From: Streptantibioticus silvisoli
GTDB lineage: Bacteria; Actinomycetota; Actinomycetes; Streptomycetales; Streptomycetaceae
DNA: 64,000 nt
NCBI RefSeq assembly: GCF_027947535.2
Contig: NZ_JAAGKO020000002.1
Location: 62,001 to 126,000, forward strand
Reading direction: 5' to 3'
Position 1 is the stretch's first letter. The number at the start of each line of letters is the position of its first letter. Made by a program: the position numbers and the translations under genes. This document shows positions 10,754 through 17,949 of this stretch, one piece after another. The notes under the pieces were generated by a model. The model worked only from the letters and a program-made list of their open reading frames with translations, made no database searches and had not been told where the DNA came from.

Positions 10754-12042
10754 CTGCTGTCTCCGGAATGCTCGGGGGAAGTCTCGGGGGGCAGTACGGG
10801 ACGGACCGGGGCGACCGGCGGGAACCGTACCGGCAGGGCGGTCAGCGACCGGTGGAACGGTCCCTCCCGCCAGGTCAGCGCGCCGACGGGAACGGCCAGT
10901 TCGACGTCGGGCAGCCGGTCGAGCAGCCGCTCGATGGCGACCGAGGCGATGATGCGCGCCTCACGCTGGGCGGGGCAGCCGTGCGGTCCGGCGCTCCACG
11001 ACAGGTGGGCCCGGTTGCCGGCCCGCTTGTCGTTGATCAGGGTCGGGTCGGTGGTGGCGGCGGCGAAGCTGATGATGATCGGGGTGCCGGCGGCCAGGAC
11101 GTGCCCGTCGATCTCCACGTCCTGGAACGCGTAGTGCGGGGCGAAGTTGGCCAGCGGCGGGTCGGTCCACAGCACCTCGTCGAGCGCGTCCTCGACCGGC
11201 AGGCTGCCGCCGTTGAGGCTGCCGCCGAACCGGTCGTCGGCCAGCAGCAGCCGCAGCGCGTTGGTGATCAGGTTCTGCTGCGGCTCGGTGCTGGCGCCGA
11301 TCATCACGACCAGCTGGTCGATGAGTTCGGCCTCGGTCAGCTTCGACTCGTGCTGCGTCAGCCAGGTGACGATGTCGTTGCCCGGCTCGGCGCGGCGCAG
11401 CGCGATCAGGTCCATCACCGCCTGGCCCACCATGGCGTTGGCGGCCTCCGGCTCGATGCCGTCGTACATGTTGCGGATACCGGTGTAGAGCCGGTCGCCG
11501 ATGTCCGGGGTGGAGCCGAACAGCTGGGTGACGACGCGCAGCGGCAGTTCCTTGGCGTAGTCGCCGAGCAGGTCGGCCTCGCCCTTGTCGGCGAACCGGT
11601 CGATGATCGCGTCCGCGCTGCGCTCGATCGCGGCGCGCAGCGCGCCCGGGTCGATGTTGCGCAGGCTGTCGTCGATGGCGCCGCGCAGCCGCCGGTGCTC
11701 GTCGCCCTCGGCGAAGAAGGCGTTGGGGCGGTGGATCATCATCGGCAGGATCGGGCTGTCGGCCGGGATCCTGCCCTCGTTCAGCGCCTTCCAGCGCCGG
11801 GCGTCCTTGCCGAAGGCGTCGGTGCCGCGCAGCACCCGCAGCGCCGCCTCGTAGCCGGTGACCAGGGTCGCCTCGACGCCCGGTGCCAGCTCCACCGGTG
11901 CGAACGGGCCGTTGGCGCGCAGCCGTTCGTACGTCGCGGCCGGGTCCTGGGCGAACTGCGGCCCGTAGAGCTTGGCCGCGCCGGCGTGCGCGGGGCAGCC
12001 GGGCGGCGGGACGGGGCCGTCGGGGGTGGCGGGGTGGGTCAC
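10606..12042 (-). CDS. CYP157-like cytochrome P450 lacking the ExxR arginine
   Basis: The 478-residue P450 has a heme loop WSAGPHGCPAQREAR (Cys about 356), but its K-helix reads EVLW (289-292) instead of ExxR, and its I-helix reads IGASTEPQQN instead of AGxET. Loss of the ExxR arginine is a known trait of the Streptomyces CYP157 family. The GTG start at 12042 overlaps the stop of cvnD. P450s of this size normally end near residue 410, at about VRFPPV; here the frame stays open for some 65 more Ser/Pro/Arg-rich residues, overlapping the downstream P450 by 148 bases. The extension may be real, or a lost stop or sequence error. Confidence 0.88.
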   Translation of the reverse strand: MTHPATPDGPVPPPGCPAHAGAAKLYGPQFAQDPAATYERLRANGPFAPVELAPGVEATLVTGYEAALRVLRGTDAFGKDARRWKALNEGRIPADSPILPMMIHRPNAFFAEGDEHRRLRGAIDDSLRNIDPGALRAAIERSADAIIDRFADKGEADLLGDYAKELPLRVVTQLFGSTPDIGDRLYTGIRNMYDGIEPEAANAMVGQAVMDLIALRRAEPGNDIVTWLTQHESKLTEAELIDQLVVMIGASTEPQQNLITNALRLLLADDRFGGSLNGGSLPVEDALDEVLWTDPPLANFAPHYAFQDVEIDGHVLAAGTPIIISFAAATTDPTLINDKRAGNRAHLSWSAGPHGCPAQREARIIASVAIERLLDRLPDVELAVPVGALTWREGPFHRSLTALPVRFPPVAPVRPVLPPETSPEHSGDSRWTASSSPATAPRTSSTPQEPTSPARPSGSPSGRPRRPWSFLARWWRGR

Positions 12043-12638
12043 GCGTGCTCCTGGGTGTTGCGGGTGTACAGGTACTGGACGAGCGAGATGAGGGCCTGGG
12101 TGGACGAGCGGGTGTCGCGCGCGTCGCAGGTGACCAGCGGGATCTCGGGCAGCAGGTCGAGGACCTCGCGCAGGTCCTCCTCGGCGAACACCGGTGCGCC
12201 GTCGAAGTGGTTGACGGCGACCGCGTAGGGCAGCCCGTGCTCCTCCAGCAGCCCCATCACGTCGTAGGAGTGCTCCAGGCGCCGGGTGTCGGCGAGCACG
12301 AGGGCGCCGAGCGCCCCCTGGGTCATGTCCCGCCACAGCTGGGTGAAGCGCTGCTGGCCGGGGGCGCCGAACAGGTAGAGCACCAGGTGCTCGTTGAGGG
12401 TGAGCCGGCCGAAGTCCAGCGCGACCGTGGTGGTCGTCTTGTGCGGCACACCGCCCAGGTCGTCGGTGTGCGCCCCGGCCTGCGACATGGTCTCTTCGGT
12501 GCGCAGCGGCCGGATCTCCGACAGGGTGCCCACGAACGTGGTCTTGCCCACGGCGAAGTGCCCGACGACCAGCAGCTTGACGGCCGTCTGCACGGTGTCG
12601 GGCAGATACACGTCTTCAGAGGCGAGCGCGGAGCCCAT
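12039..12638 (-). CDS. cvnD: Conservon GTP/ATP-binding protein CvnD
   Basis: The 199-residue small GTPase-like protein has a P-loop GHFAVGKTTF (Walker A), a switch-region DFGRLTLNE, LFGAPGQQRF equivalent to the DxxGQ motif, and VNHFDG in the place of NKxD. In conservons CvnD works with CvnA (sensor kinase-like), CvnB (roadblock) and CvnC at the membrane in a signalling complex that resembles eukaryotic G-protein systems. The ATG at 12638 follows AGGAGG and lies 23 bases inside the end of cvnC. The stop overlaps the GTG of the P450 gene. Confidence 0.92.
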   Translation of the reverse strand: MGSALASEDVYLPDTVQTAVKLLVVGHFAVGKTTFVGTLSEIRPLRTEETMSQAGAHTDDLGGVPHKTTTTVALDFGRLTLNEHLVLYLFGAPGQQRFTQLWRDMTQGALGALVLADTRRLEHSYDVMGLLEEHGLPYAVAVNHFDGAPVFAEEDLREVLDLLPEIPLVTCDARDTRSSTQALISLVQYLYTRNTQEHA

Positions 12639-12972
12639 CGAGGACCTCCTGAAGGATCTTGATGTCGGGTAGTTCGGCGGACGGTATGGGCGAACGGGTC
12701 AGGATGTGGCCGCTGTCGACCAGGTCGCCCAGCAGGACCTTGGTGACGCTGACCGGGATCTGGAGGTGGCCGACGACCTCGGCGACGGACAGCGAGCCGC
12801 CCCGGCACAAGGCCATCACCCGGCGTTTCTCCGGGCTGAGGCCGGCCAGGTCGCCGCCCTGGGCGGCGCTGACCAGCGTCACCAGGTCGAAGGTGTTGCG
12901 GGTCGGGTGGGCGCGGCCGTCGGTGATCACGTACGGCCGGACCAGCCCGCGCTTCGCGGACCGCGGCGTCAC
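12616..12972 (-). CDS. cvnC: Conservon DUF742 protein CvnC
   Basis: The 118-residue DUF742 protein has the opening VRPYVITDGRAHPTRNTFDL and the winged-helix-like core GGSLSVAEVVGHLQIPVSV. The GTG start at 12972 overlaps the stop of cvnB (GTGA), which indicates translational coupling. CvnC is a small partner of the conservon membrane complex and is likely DNA- or protein-binding by fold. The biochemical role is not settled. Confidence 0.9.
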   Translation of the reverse strand: MTPRSAKRGLVRPYVITDGRAHPTRNTFDLVTLVSAAQGGDLAGLSPEKRRVMALCRGGSLSVAEVVGHLQIPVSVTKVLLGDLVDSGHILTRSPIPSAELPDIKILQEVLDGLRARL

Positions 12973-13409
12973 GCAGGCCTGCCGGCGTCCTGACGCGGGG
13001 GACTGGTCAGCTCCTTGCCGAGCCGGTCGACCAGCTTGTGCATCCGGAAGGTGACGGCCTCCATGTCGACGTCGGCCGAGGCGGACACGGCGAGGTAGGC
13101 GCCGGGTCCGGCGGCGACCAGGAAGACGAAGCCGTCGGCGAACTCGATCAGCGTCTGGCGCCAGGTGGTGGACGGCCGGTCGGTGAACTCCGCGGTGCTG
13201 CGGCTGATCGACTGAAGGCCGGAGAGCGCGGCGGCCTGACGTTCGGCCTCGTCGCGGCTGATGCCCTTGGAGTGGGCGCGCAGCATGCCGTCGGCGGACA
13301 GCAGGATCGCGTGCCGTGCCTCCGGTACCGACAGGGCGTCGTCGAGCATCCATCCCAACTGGTCGTTGAGGGTGCCGCCGTTCGCCCGTGCGGACACGTT
13401 CGCGTTCAT
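12969..13409 (-). CDS. cvnB: Conservon roadblock/LC7 protein CvnB
   Basis: The 146-residue roadblock/LC7-domain protein contains LNDQLGWMLDDALSVPEAR at the N-terminus, AILLSADGMLRAHSKG in the first sheet, and a later hydrophobic sheet FVFLVAAGPGAYLAVSA. Roadblock proteins act as dimeric platforms for small GTPases, here CvnD. The ATG at 13409 overlaps the cvnA stop (ATGA). The C-terminal 12 residues are polar and probably flexible. Confidence 0.92.
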   Translation of the reverse strand: MNANVSARANGGTLNDQLGWMLDDALSVPEARHAILLSADGMLRAHSKGISRDEAERQAAALSGLQSISRSTAEFTDRPSTTWRQTLIEFADGFVFLVAAGPGAYLAVSASADVDMEAVTFRMHKLVDRLGKELTSPPRQDAGRPA

Positions 13410-14881
13410 GCCTGGGAGTTCCCTTCGAGGTCCGTTGAGTCCGTGGAATCCGTGGAGTCCGTGGCGTCCGATGCGCAGGAGCGGCCGGACCGGGTGCCGC
13501 GGGCGAACGCGCCCATGATGGCGGCGGCCTCCGACGCCGAACGCCCTTGCGGCGCGGCGGGTTCGGCGGGCTCGGGGGCCGGGTTGACGTTCTCGGCCAG
13601 CGGCTGACGCCGGCGGCGCTTGGGCAGGCCCAGCGCGGTGGCGGTCATCGGCTCGGCTGCCGGCCCGGAGGCCGGATCGGGCTGCGTCCCGGGCTGTGCC
13701 GCGGGCTGCGGGGCCGGGGCGGGCGGCTGCGCGGCCGCGGGCTCCGGTGCGGGGGCGGACGCCTGCGCGGGCTCGGGGGCCGGGGCCGCAGCCGGGGCGG
13801 TGCGGCGGGTGAGGGGCGGGCGTATCGGGGCCGGCGGCGCCGGGACGGGCCGGGCCGCCGGGACCGAACGGGGGGTGTCGTCCTGGACGCGGGTCAGCAG
13901 CGCGGTGGGCAGGAAGACCACCGCGCGCACCCCGCCGTAGGGCGACTGGGTGTCCACCGAGACGCGGAAGCCGTAACGGTCGGCGAGGATGCCGATGACG
14001 GCGAAGCCGAACTGCGGCGGGTCGCCCAGCTTCTGGATGTCCACCGACTGCTGGCCGGCCAGCAGCTGCTCGGCCCGGTGGATCTCCTGCTCCAGCAGGC
14101 CGACGCCCGCGTCGTCGATGACGATGGCGACGCCGTTGTGCGCATGCTGGAGGTTGACCTGCACCGAGGTGTTGGGCTGCGAGTGGCGGGCGGCGTTGTC
14201 CAGCAGCTCCGCGACGGCCAGCACGATCGGCTCGACGGCCCGGCTGGTGACGGCGACGTCGACCTGCGAGTGGACCTGGACCCGGCGGTAGTCACGGATG
14301 CGCGAGGTCGCGCCGCGCACCACGTCGACCAGCGGGGAGGCGGCCCGCTGGCGGCCGGGCCAGGAGCCGCACAGCACCGAGATGGCCTGCGCGCGGCGGC
14401 CGAACTGGGAGTTGGTGTGGTCGATCTCCAGCAGGTCGGCCAGGACGTAGGGGTCGTCGTGCCGCTCCTGCATCTCGGAGATGGCGAGCTGCTGTTCGTT
14501 GGCCAGGCCCTGAAGGGCGCGCATCGAGGACTTCAGCGCGCTCTTGGCCGAGACGTCGGCGCGTTCGCGGGCGGTCTCGGTGCTGCGGGCGAACAGGTCG
14601 AGCACGGTGTGCAGACCGGTCGCGAACGCGGAGCCGGCGAGGCGGCCGTGCAGCAGTCCGGGGACCACCGGGCGGCCGGTGAGGCTCTCCATCAGGGCCG
14701 GCAGCCGCACGGCGGCCAGATGACGTACCTCAGCGTCCCGCGCGCGCACGTCGTCCTCGAGCACCTTGACCTTGCCGCGCAGCCGTGCGGTGATGCGCCG
14801 TTCGCGTATCAGCAGGACCACGACGGCCAGTGCGACGGCCAGGAGGCACCAGAACACCGCCTCCGGAATGTCTCGTGTCAT
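13406..14881 (-). CDS. cvnA: Conservon sensor-kinase-like ATPase CvnA
   Basis: The 491-residue protein begins with one membrane segment (VFWCLLAVALAVVVLLI, residues 9-25), followed by a coiled-coil region and a GHKL ATPase domain: N-box AELLDNAARHSQP, G-box DDAGVG and a second glycine-rich region FGFAVIGILADRYG. The long C-terminal tail, from about residue 340, is rich in Pro, Ala and Gln and probably disordered. CvnA is the membrane anchor of the conservon and resembles a histidine kinase without an obvious phospho-accepting histidine. ATG 14881 follows GAGG. It is the first gene of the operon cvnA-B-C-D-P450-P450. Confidence 0.9.
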   Translation of the reverse strand: MTRDIPEAVFWCLLAVALAVVVLLIRERRITARLRGKVKVLEDDVRARDAEVRHLAAVRLPALMESLTGRPVVPGLLHGRLAGSAFATGLHTVLDLFARSTETARERADVSAKSALKSSMRALQGLANEQQLAISEMQERHDDPYVLADLLEIDHTNSQFGRRAQAISVLCGSWPGRQRAASPLVDVVRGATSRIRDYRRVQVHSQVDVAVTSRAVEPIVLAVAELLDNAARHSQPNTSVQVNLQHAHNGVAIVIDDAGVGLLEQEIHRAEQLLAGQQSVDIQKLGDPPQFGFAVIGILADRYGFRVSVDTQSPYGGVRAVVFLPTALLTRVQDDTPRSVPAARPVPAPPAPIRPPLTRRTAPAAAPAPEPAQASAPAPEPAAAQPPAPAPQPAAQPGTQPDPASGPAAEPMTATALGLPKRRRRQPLAENVNPAPEPAEPAAPQGRSASEAAAIMGAFARGTRSGRSCASDATDSTDSTDSTDLEGNSQA

Positions 14882-15446
14882 CAGATCCTCGTTGGCGCAG
14901 ATTCTGTTTTGTGGAAGCTCAACGGCATTCGCGCATCTTCGCCACGTTTCGTGGGGTTTCGCGGTGCGGAGATCGTTTCCATGCCAGCAGGGGAGCCTAC
15001 GGGGCCTAGACGTGTTCACGCCAGATCCACCGGATACCAACCGGGTCCACATGAACGGAATTTGCCGGAAGGAAGCGCTGATCGCCGCCGCGACGCCGAC
15101 ATATCCGCGCAACGGACGGCCGGGACCGGATACCGGGCGGCAGGTATTTCGGACACCGATGTATTCTGGGTACGAACTATCGGGAGCGGCGGGCTGCCTG
15201 TCCGACGACGTGAGCCGTCGCCGGGGCCGTGGGCCGCTGTCTGTCCGAAGGCGTGACTTGTCGTCCGGGGAGGCGGGTGCCGTCCGTGGGGCCGACAGCT
15301 GCTGCCCGGATCGGATCGCGGGCCGCCGTCCGGGGGCCGTGACCTGCCGCCCGAAGGCCCCTGGCCCTACCGACCTGTGGCGCCTGGCCGCCGTCCGGCC
15401 CCTGGCCCGCGCGAAGACCATGAGCGACCGCTTGAAGGAGGACCGT
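14882..15446. other. Divergent promoter region of cvnA and the MFS pump, with decayed repeats
   Basis: The left third (about 14,900-15,000) is AT-richer than its surroundings and is the likely cvnA promoter. TATTCT near 15,160 could be a rightward -10 box. From 15,180 to 15,370 a diverged motif of the type GCCGTGACCTGCCGCCCGAA recurs about four times with irregular spacing. No reading frame looks real. Confidence 0.4.
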
Positions 15447-16973
15447 GTGAGCGCACTGCCGCGGGCGCTGCTGCGCGAACGGGCCCGGCCGGACCGGATA
15501 CGCGAGCAGCCGGGTGCCTGGCGGCCGGCGGTGCTGACCGTCTGCTTCGGCGCCTTCATGGGCCAGCTGGACGCCAGCGTCGTCACCCTCACCTACGGCG
15601 GGCTGCGCACCGGGTTCCACGCCTCGCTGGCCGCCGTCGAATGGGTGTCGCTGTCCTACCTGCTGGCCCTGGTCGCGCTGCTCGTCCCGGTCGGCCGGCT
15701 CTCCGACACCCACGGCCGCAAGCTGTTCTACCTGCACGGATTCGCCGTCTTCAGCCTCGCCTCCGCCGCCTGCGGACTCGCCCCGGCGCTGGGCGCGCTG
15801 ATCGCCTTCCGGGTCGTGCAGGCGGTCGGCGCGGCCATGATGCAGGCCAACAGCGTCGCCCTGGTCGCCACCTGCGCGCCGCCCGGCCGGCTGCGCGGCG
15901 CCCTCGGCGTCCAGGCCGCCGCCCAGGCCCTCGGCCTCGCCCTGGGCCCCACCGTCGGCGGCCTGCTGGTCTCCACCCTCGGCTGGCGCTGGGTCTTCCT
16001 GGTCAACGTGCCGGTGGGCGCCGTCGCCTGGATCGCCGGCCGCTACCTGCTGCCCCGCACCCGCGCGCGTGGCCGGGGCGGTCCCCTTGACACCCCCGGC
16101 ATCCTCCTGCTGTCGGCGGCCACCGGCGCCGCGCTGCTCGCGCTGTCCGCCGCCTCCGGTCTGCCGGTGCCCGGCTGGGGCGTCGCCGCGCTCGCGGCGG
16201 CCGCCGTCGCCGCCGGCCGCGGGTTCGCCGTGCGGCAGCGCCGCGCCGCGCACCCGCTGCTCGACCTCACCCTGCTGCGGCTGCCGCCGGTCGGCCTCGG
16301 CCTGCTCGGGGCGCTGTGCGGCTACCTGGTGCTGTTCGGCCCGCTGGTCCTGGTCCCGCAGGCGGTCACCGCCGCCGGCGGTTCCGCGCTGACCGCCGGG
16401 ACCGTGCTGACGGCGCTGCCGGCCGGCTTCGCGCTGGCGGCCACCTGCGCCGACCACGTCCTGCCGCGCCGGCTGTCCGACCGGGCCCGCTGCCTGCTGG
16501 GGGCCGTGGTGATGACGGCCGGCTGCGCGGCGCTGACGGCGGTGCTGCTGACGGTGCTGACGGGGCTGCCGGGCGGCGGGCTGCCGGGAGCGGGCGGGGC
16601 CGGTGCGGCGGGGGCCGCGGGGGCCGGCGCGGTGGGGGCCGGTGCGGCCGGTGCGGCCGGTGCCGCCGGGGGCGCGGGGGTCTCCGGCATCGCGATCGGA
16701 CTGCTCGCCGGGGCGCTCGGGCTGCTGGGGTCGGGGCTGGGGGTGTTCACGCCGGCCAACAACACCCTCGTCATGGCGGCCTTCCCGGTCGGCCGCTCCG
16801 GCACCGGCGGCGGCCTGGTCAACATGGCCCGCGGCCTCGGTACCGCGCTCGGCGTGGCGCTGGTGGCCCTCGCCCTGCACCTGGCCTCCCCGGCCGGCGC
16901 GGCCGCGGCGCTGCTGGCGGTGGCGGTGGCCGCGCTCGCACCGGCCGTCCGGGCGGGGGCACTAAAGTCGTGA
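15447..16973 (+). CDS. MFS drug transporter, DHA2 (14-TM, EmrB/QacA) family
   Basis: The 508-residue membrane protein has the motifs of proton-driven multidrug pumps: FMGQLDASVVTLTYGGL in TM1, the loop GRLSDTHGRKLFYLHG, and GPTVGGLLVSTLGWRWVFLVN in TM5-6. About 14 hydrophobic segments are visible. Between the last segments (roughly residues 375-412, bases 16,573-16,680) is an Ala/Gly-only insertion of about 36 residues coded by GC-only repeats, unusual for this family. The GTG at 15447 follows GAAGGAGG; ATG 15420 is an alternative. The MarR gene starts two bases after its stop, so that regulator probably controls it. Confidence 0.88.
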   Translation: MSALPRALLRERARPDRIREQPGAWRPAVLTVCFGAFMGQLDASVVTLTYGGLRTGFHASLAAVEWVSLSYLLALVALLVPVGRLSDTHGRKLFYLHGFAVFSLASAACGLAPALGALIAFRVVQAVGAAMMQANSVALVATCAPPGRLRGALGVQAAAQALGLALGPTVGGLLVSTLGWRWVFLVNVPVGAVAWIAGRYLLPRTRARGRGGPLDTPGILLLSAATGAALLALSAASGLPVPGWGVAALAAAAVAAGRGFAVRQRRAAHPLLDLTLLRLPPVGLGLLGALCGYLVLFGPLVLVPQAVTAAGGSALTAGTVLTALPAGFALAATCADHVLPRRLSDRARCLLGAVVMTAGCAALTAVLLTVLTGLPGGGLPGAGGAGAAGAAGAGAVGAGAAGAAGAAGGAGVSGIAIGLLAGALGLLGSGLGVFTPANNTLVMAAFPVGRSGTGGGLVNMARGLGTALGVALVALALHLASPAGAAAALLAVAVAALAPAVRAGALKS

Positions 16974-16974
16974 C

Positions 16975-17472
16975 ATGCCGACGCCCGCATCCCCCGACCG
17001 GCCGGCCACCGTGCCGAACGCCGACCGCGGCACCCCGGACGCCCGCCGGCTGACCGACGCGGTCACCCGGTTGCGCCGCGCCCTGCGTGCCTCGATCCGC
17101 AGCGACTACCCCTGGGAGACCCTGCCGATGGCGCAGGTCGAACTCCTCCAGGTCCTCGCCGAGCACTCCCCGGCCCGCATCGGCGACCTCGCCACCCGGC
17201 AGCGCCTGGCCACCAGCACCGTCAGCGGCCTGGTCGGCCAGATGATCACCTCCGGCCTGGTCGCCCGCGCCACCGACCCCGGCGACCGCCGCGTCTCCGC
17301 CGTCACCCTCACCGACGCCGGCCACGCCCAGCTCGCCGCCTGGACCCGGGCCCACGAACGCCGCCTCGACACCGCCCTCACCCGCCTCGACACCGCCGAC
17401 CGGGCCGCCGTCCGCGCCGCCCTCCCCGCGCTCTTCCGCCTCGCCGAACACCTGGACGACAGCGAGCACTGA
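16975..17472 (+). CDS. MarR-family transcriptional regulator
   Basis: The 165-residue winged-helix protein has the DNA-binding core ARIGDLATRQRLATSTVSGL, followed by the wing DPGDRRVSAVTLTDAG, the typical MarR DxRxxxxxLT signature. Long helices at both ends form the dimer. A -10 box TAAAGT (16963-16968) lies inside the 3' end of the pump gene, six bases before the ATG, so it may also be made from its own leaderless transcript. It is likely the local repressor of the pump. The ligand is unknown. Confidence 0.9.
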   Translation: MPTPASPDRPATVPNADRGTPDARRLTDAVTRLRRALRASIRSDYPWETLPMAQVELLQVLAEHSPARIGDLATRQRLATSTVSGLVGQMITSGLVARATDPGDRRVSAVTLTDAGHAQLAAWTRAHERRLDTALTRLDTADRAAVRAALPALFRLAEHLDDSEH

Positions 17473-17507
17473 CGATGCGTCAGGAACGATGGGGTGACGT
17501 GGACGCC

Positions 17508-17912
17508 GTCAACGGCCCTCGGCGGCCGAGCCGTTCGGCGCCCGCACGGCGATGAAGGCGGCAACGGGGCCCGGGGGTGGCCGCCTTCAACGGCCGTCGG
17601 GAACCGTCGGCGCCAACGTCCGTCCCCGGCAACCTTTTTCAACGGCCGCCCCGAGCCGTCGGCGTCAACGTCCGCTTGCGACAACCCCGTTCAACGGCCA
17701 CCTTGCGCTTTCGGGGTCAACGCCTGGCCCGGGTGACCCCGTTCGACGGCGGACTCGCGCCGCCAGCGTCAACGGCGGCCCCCGGCAACCCCGTTCAACG
17801 GCCGCCCTGCGCTTTCGGAGTCAACGCCTGCCCCGGGTGACCCCGTTCGGCGGCCGCCCCACGCCCTCAGCGTCAACGTCCGTCCCTGGCAACCCCCTTC
17901 AACGGCAACCCC
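17508..17912. repeat. Exactly phased 52-bp tandem repeat (two 26-bp half units)
   Basis: A TTC anchor (mostly TTCAACGG) occurs at 17534, 17586, 17638, 17690, 17742, 17794, 17846 and 17898: eight copies, each exactly 52 bases apart. A second anchor GTCAACG lies 26 bases before most of them (17508, 17664, 17716, 17768, 17820, 17872; CCAACG near 17612), so the unit is itself a diverged duplication of 26 bases. The array fills the spacer between the convergent marR and lysyltransferase genes. No reading frame is maintained, because 52 is not divisible by three. Confidence 0.9.
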
Positions 17913-17949
17913 CGCATCCCCACCGCCATTGCCCCCGCCACCGCCACCC

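Noticed and set aside
16975-17472. Considering the MarR protein as OhrR for the ohr gene at 25,164
   Set aside because: It is 8 kb away, directly follows a drug pump, and I do not see the redox-sensing N-terminal cysteine expected in OhrR.
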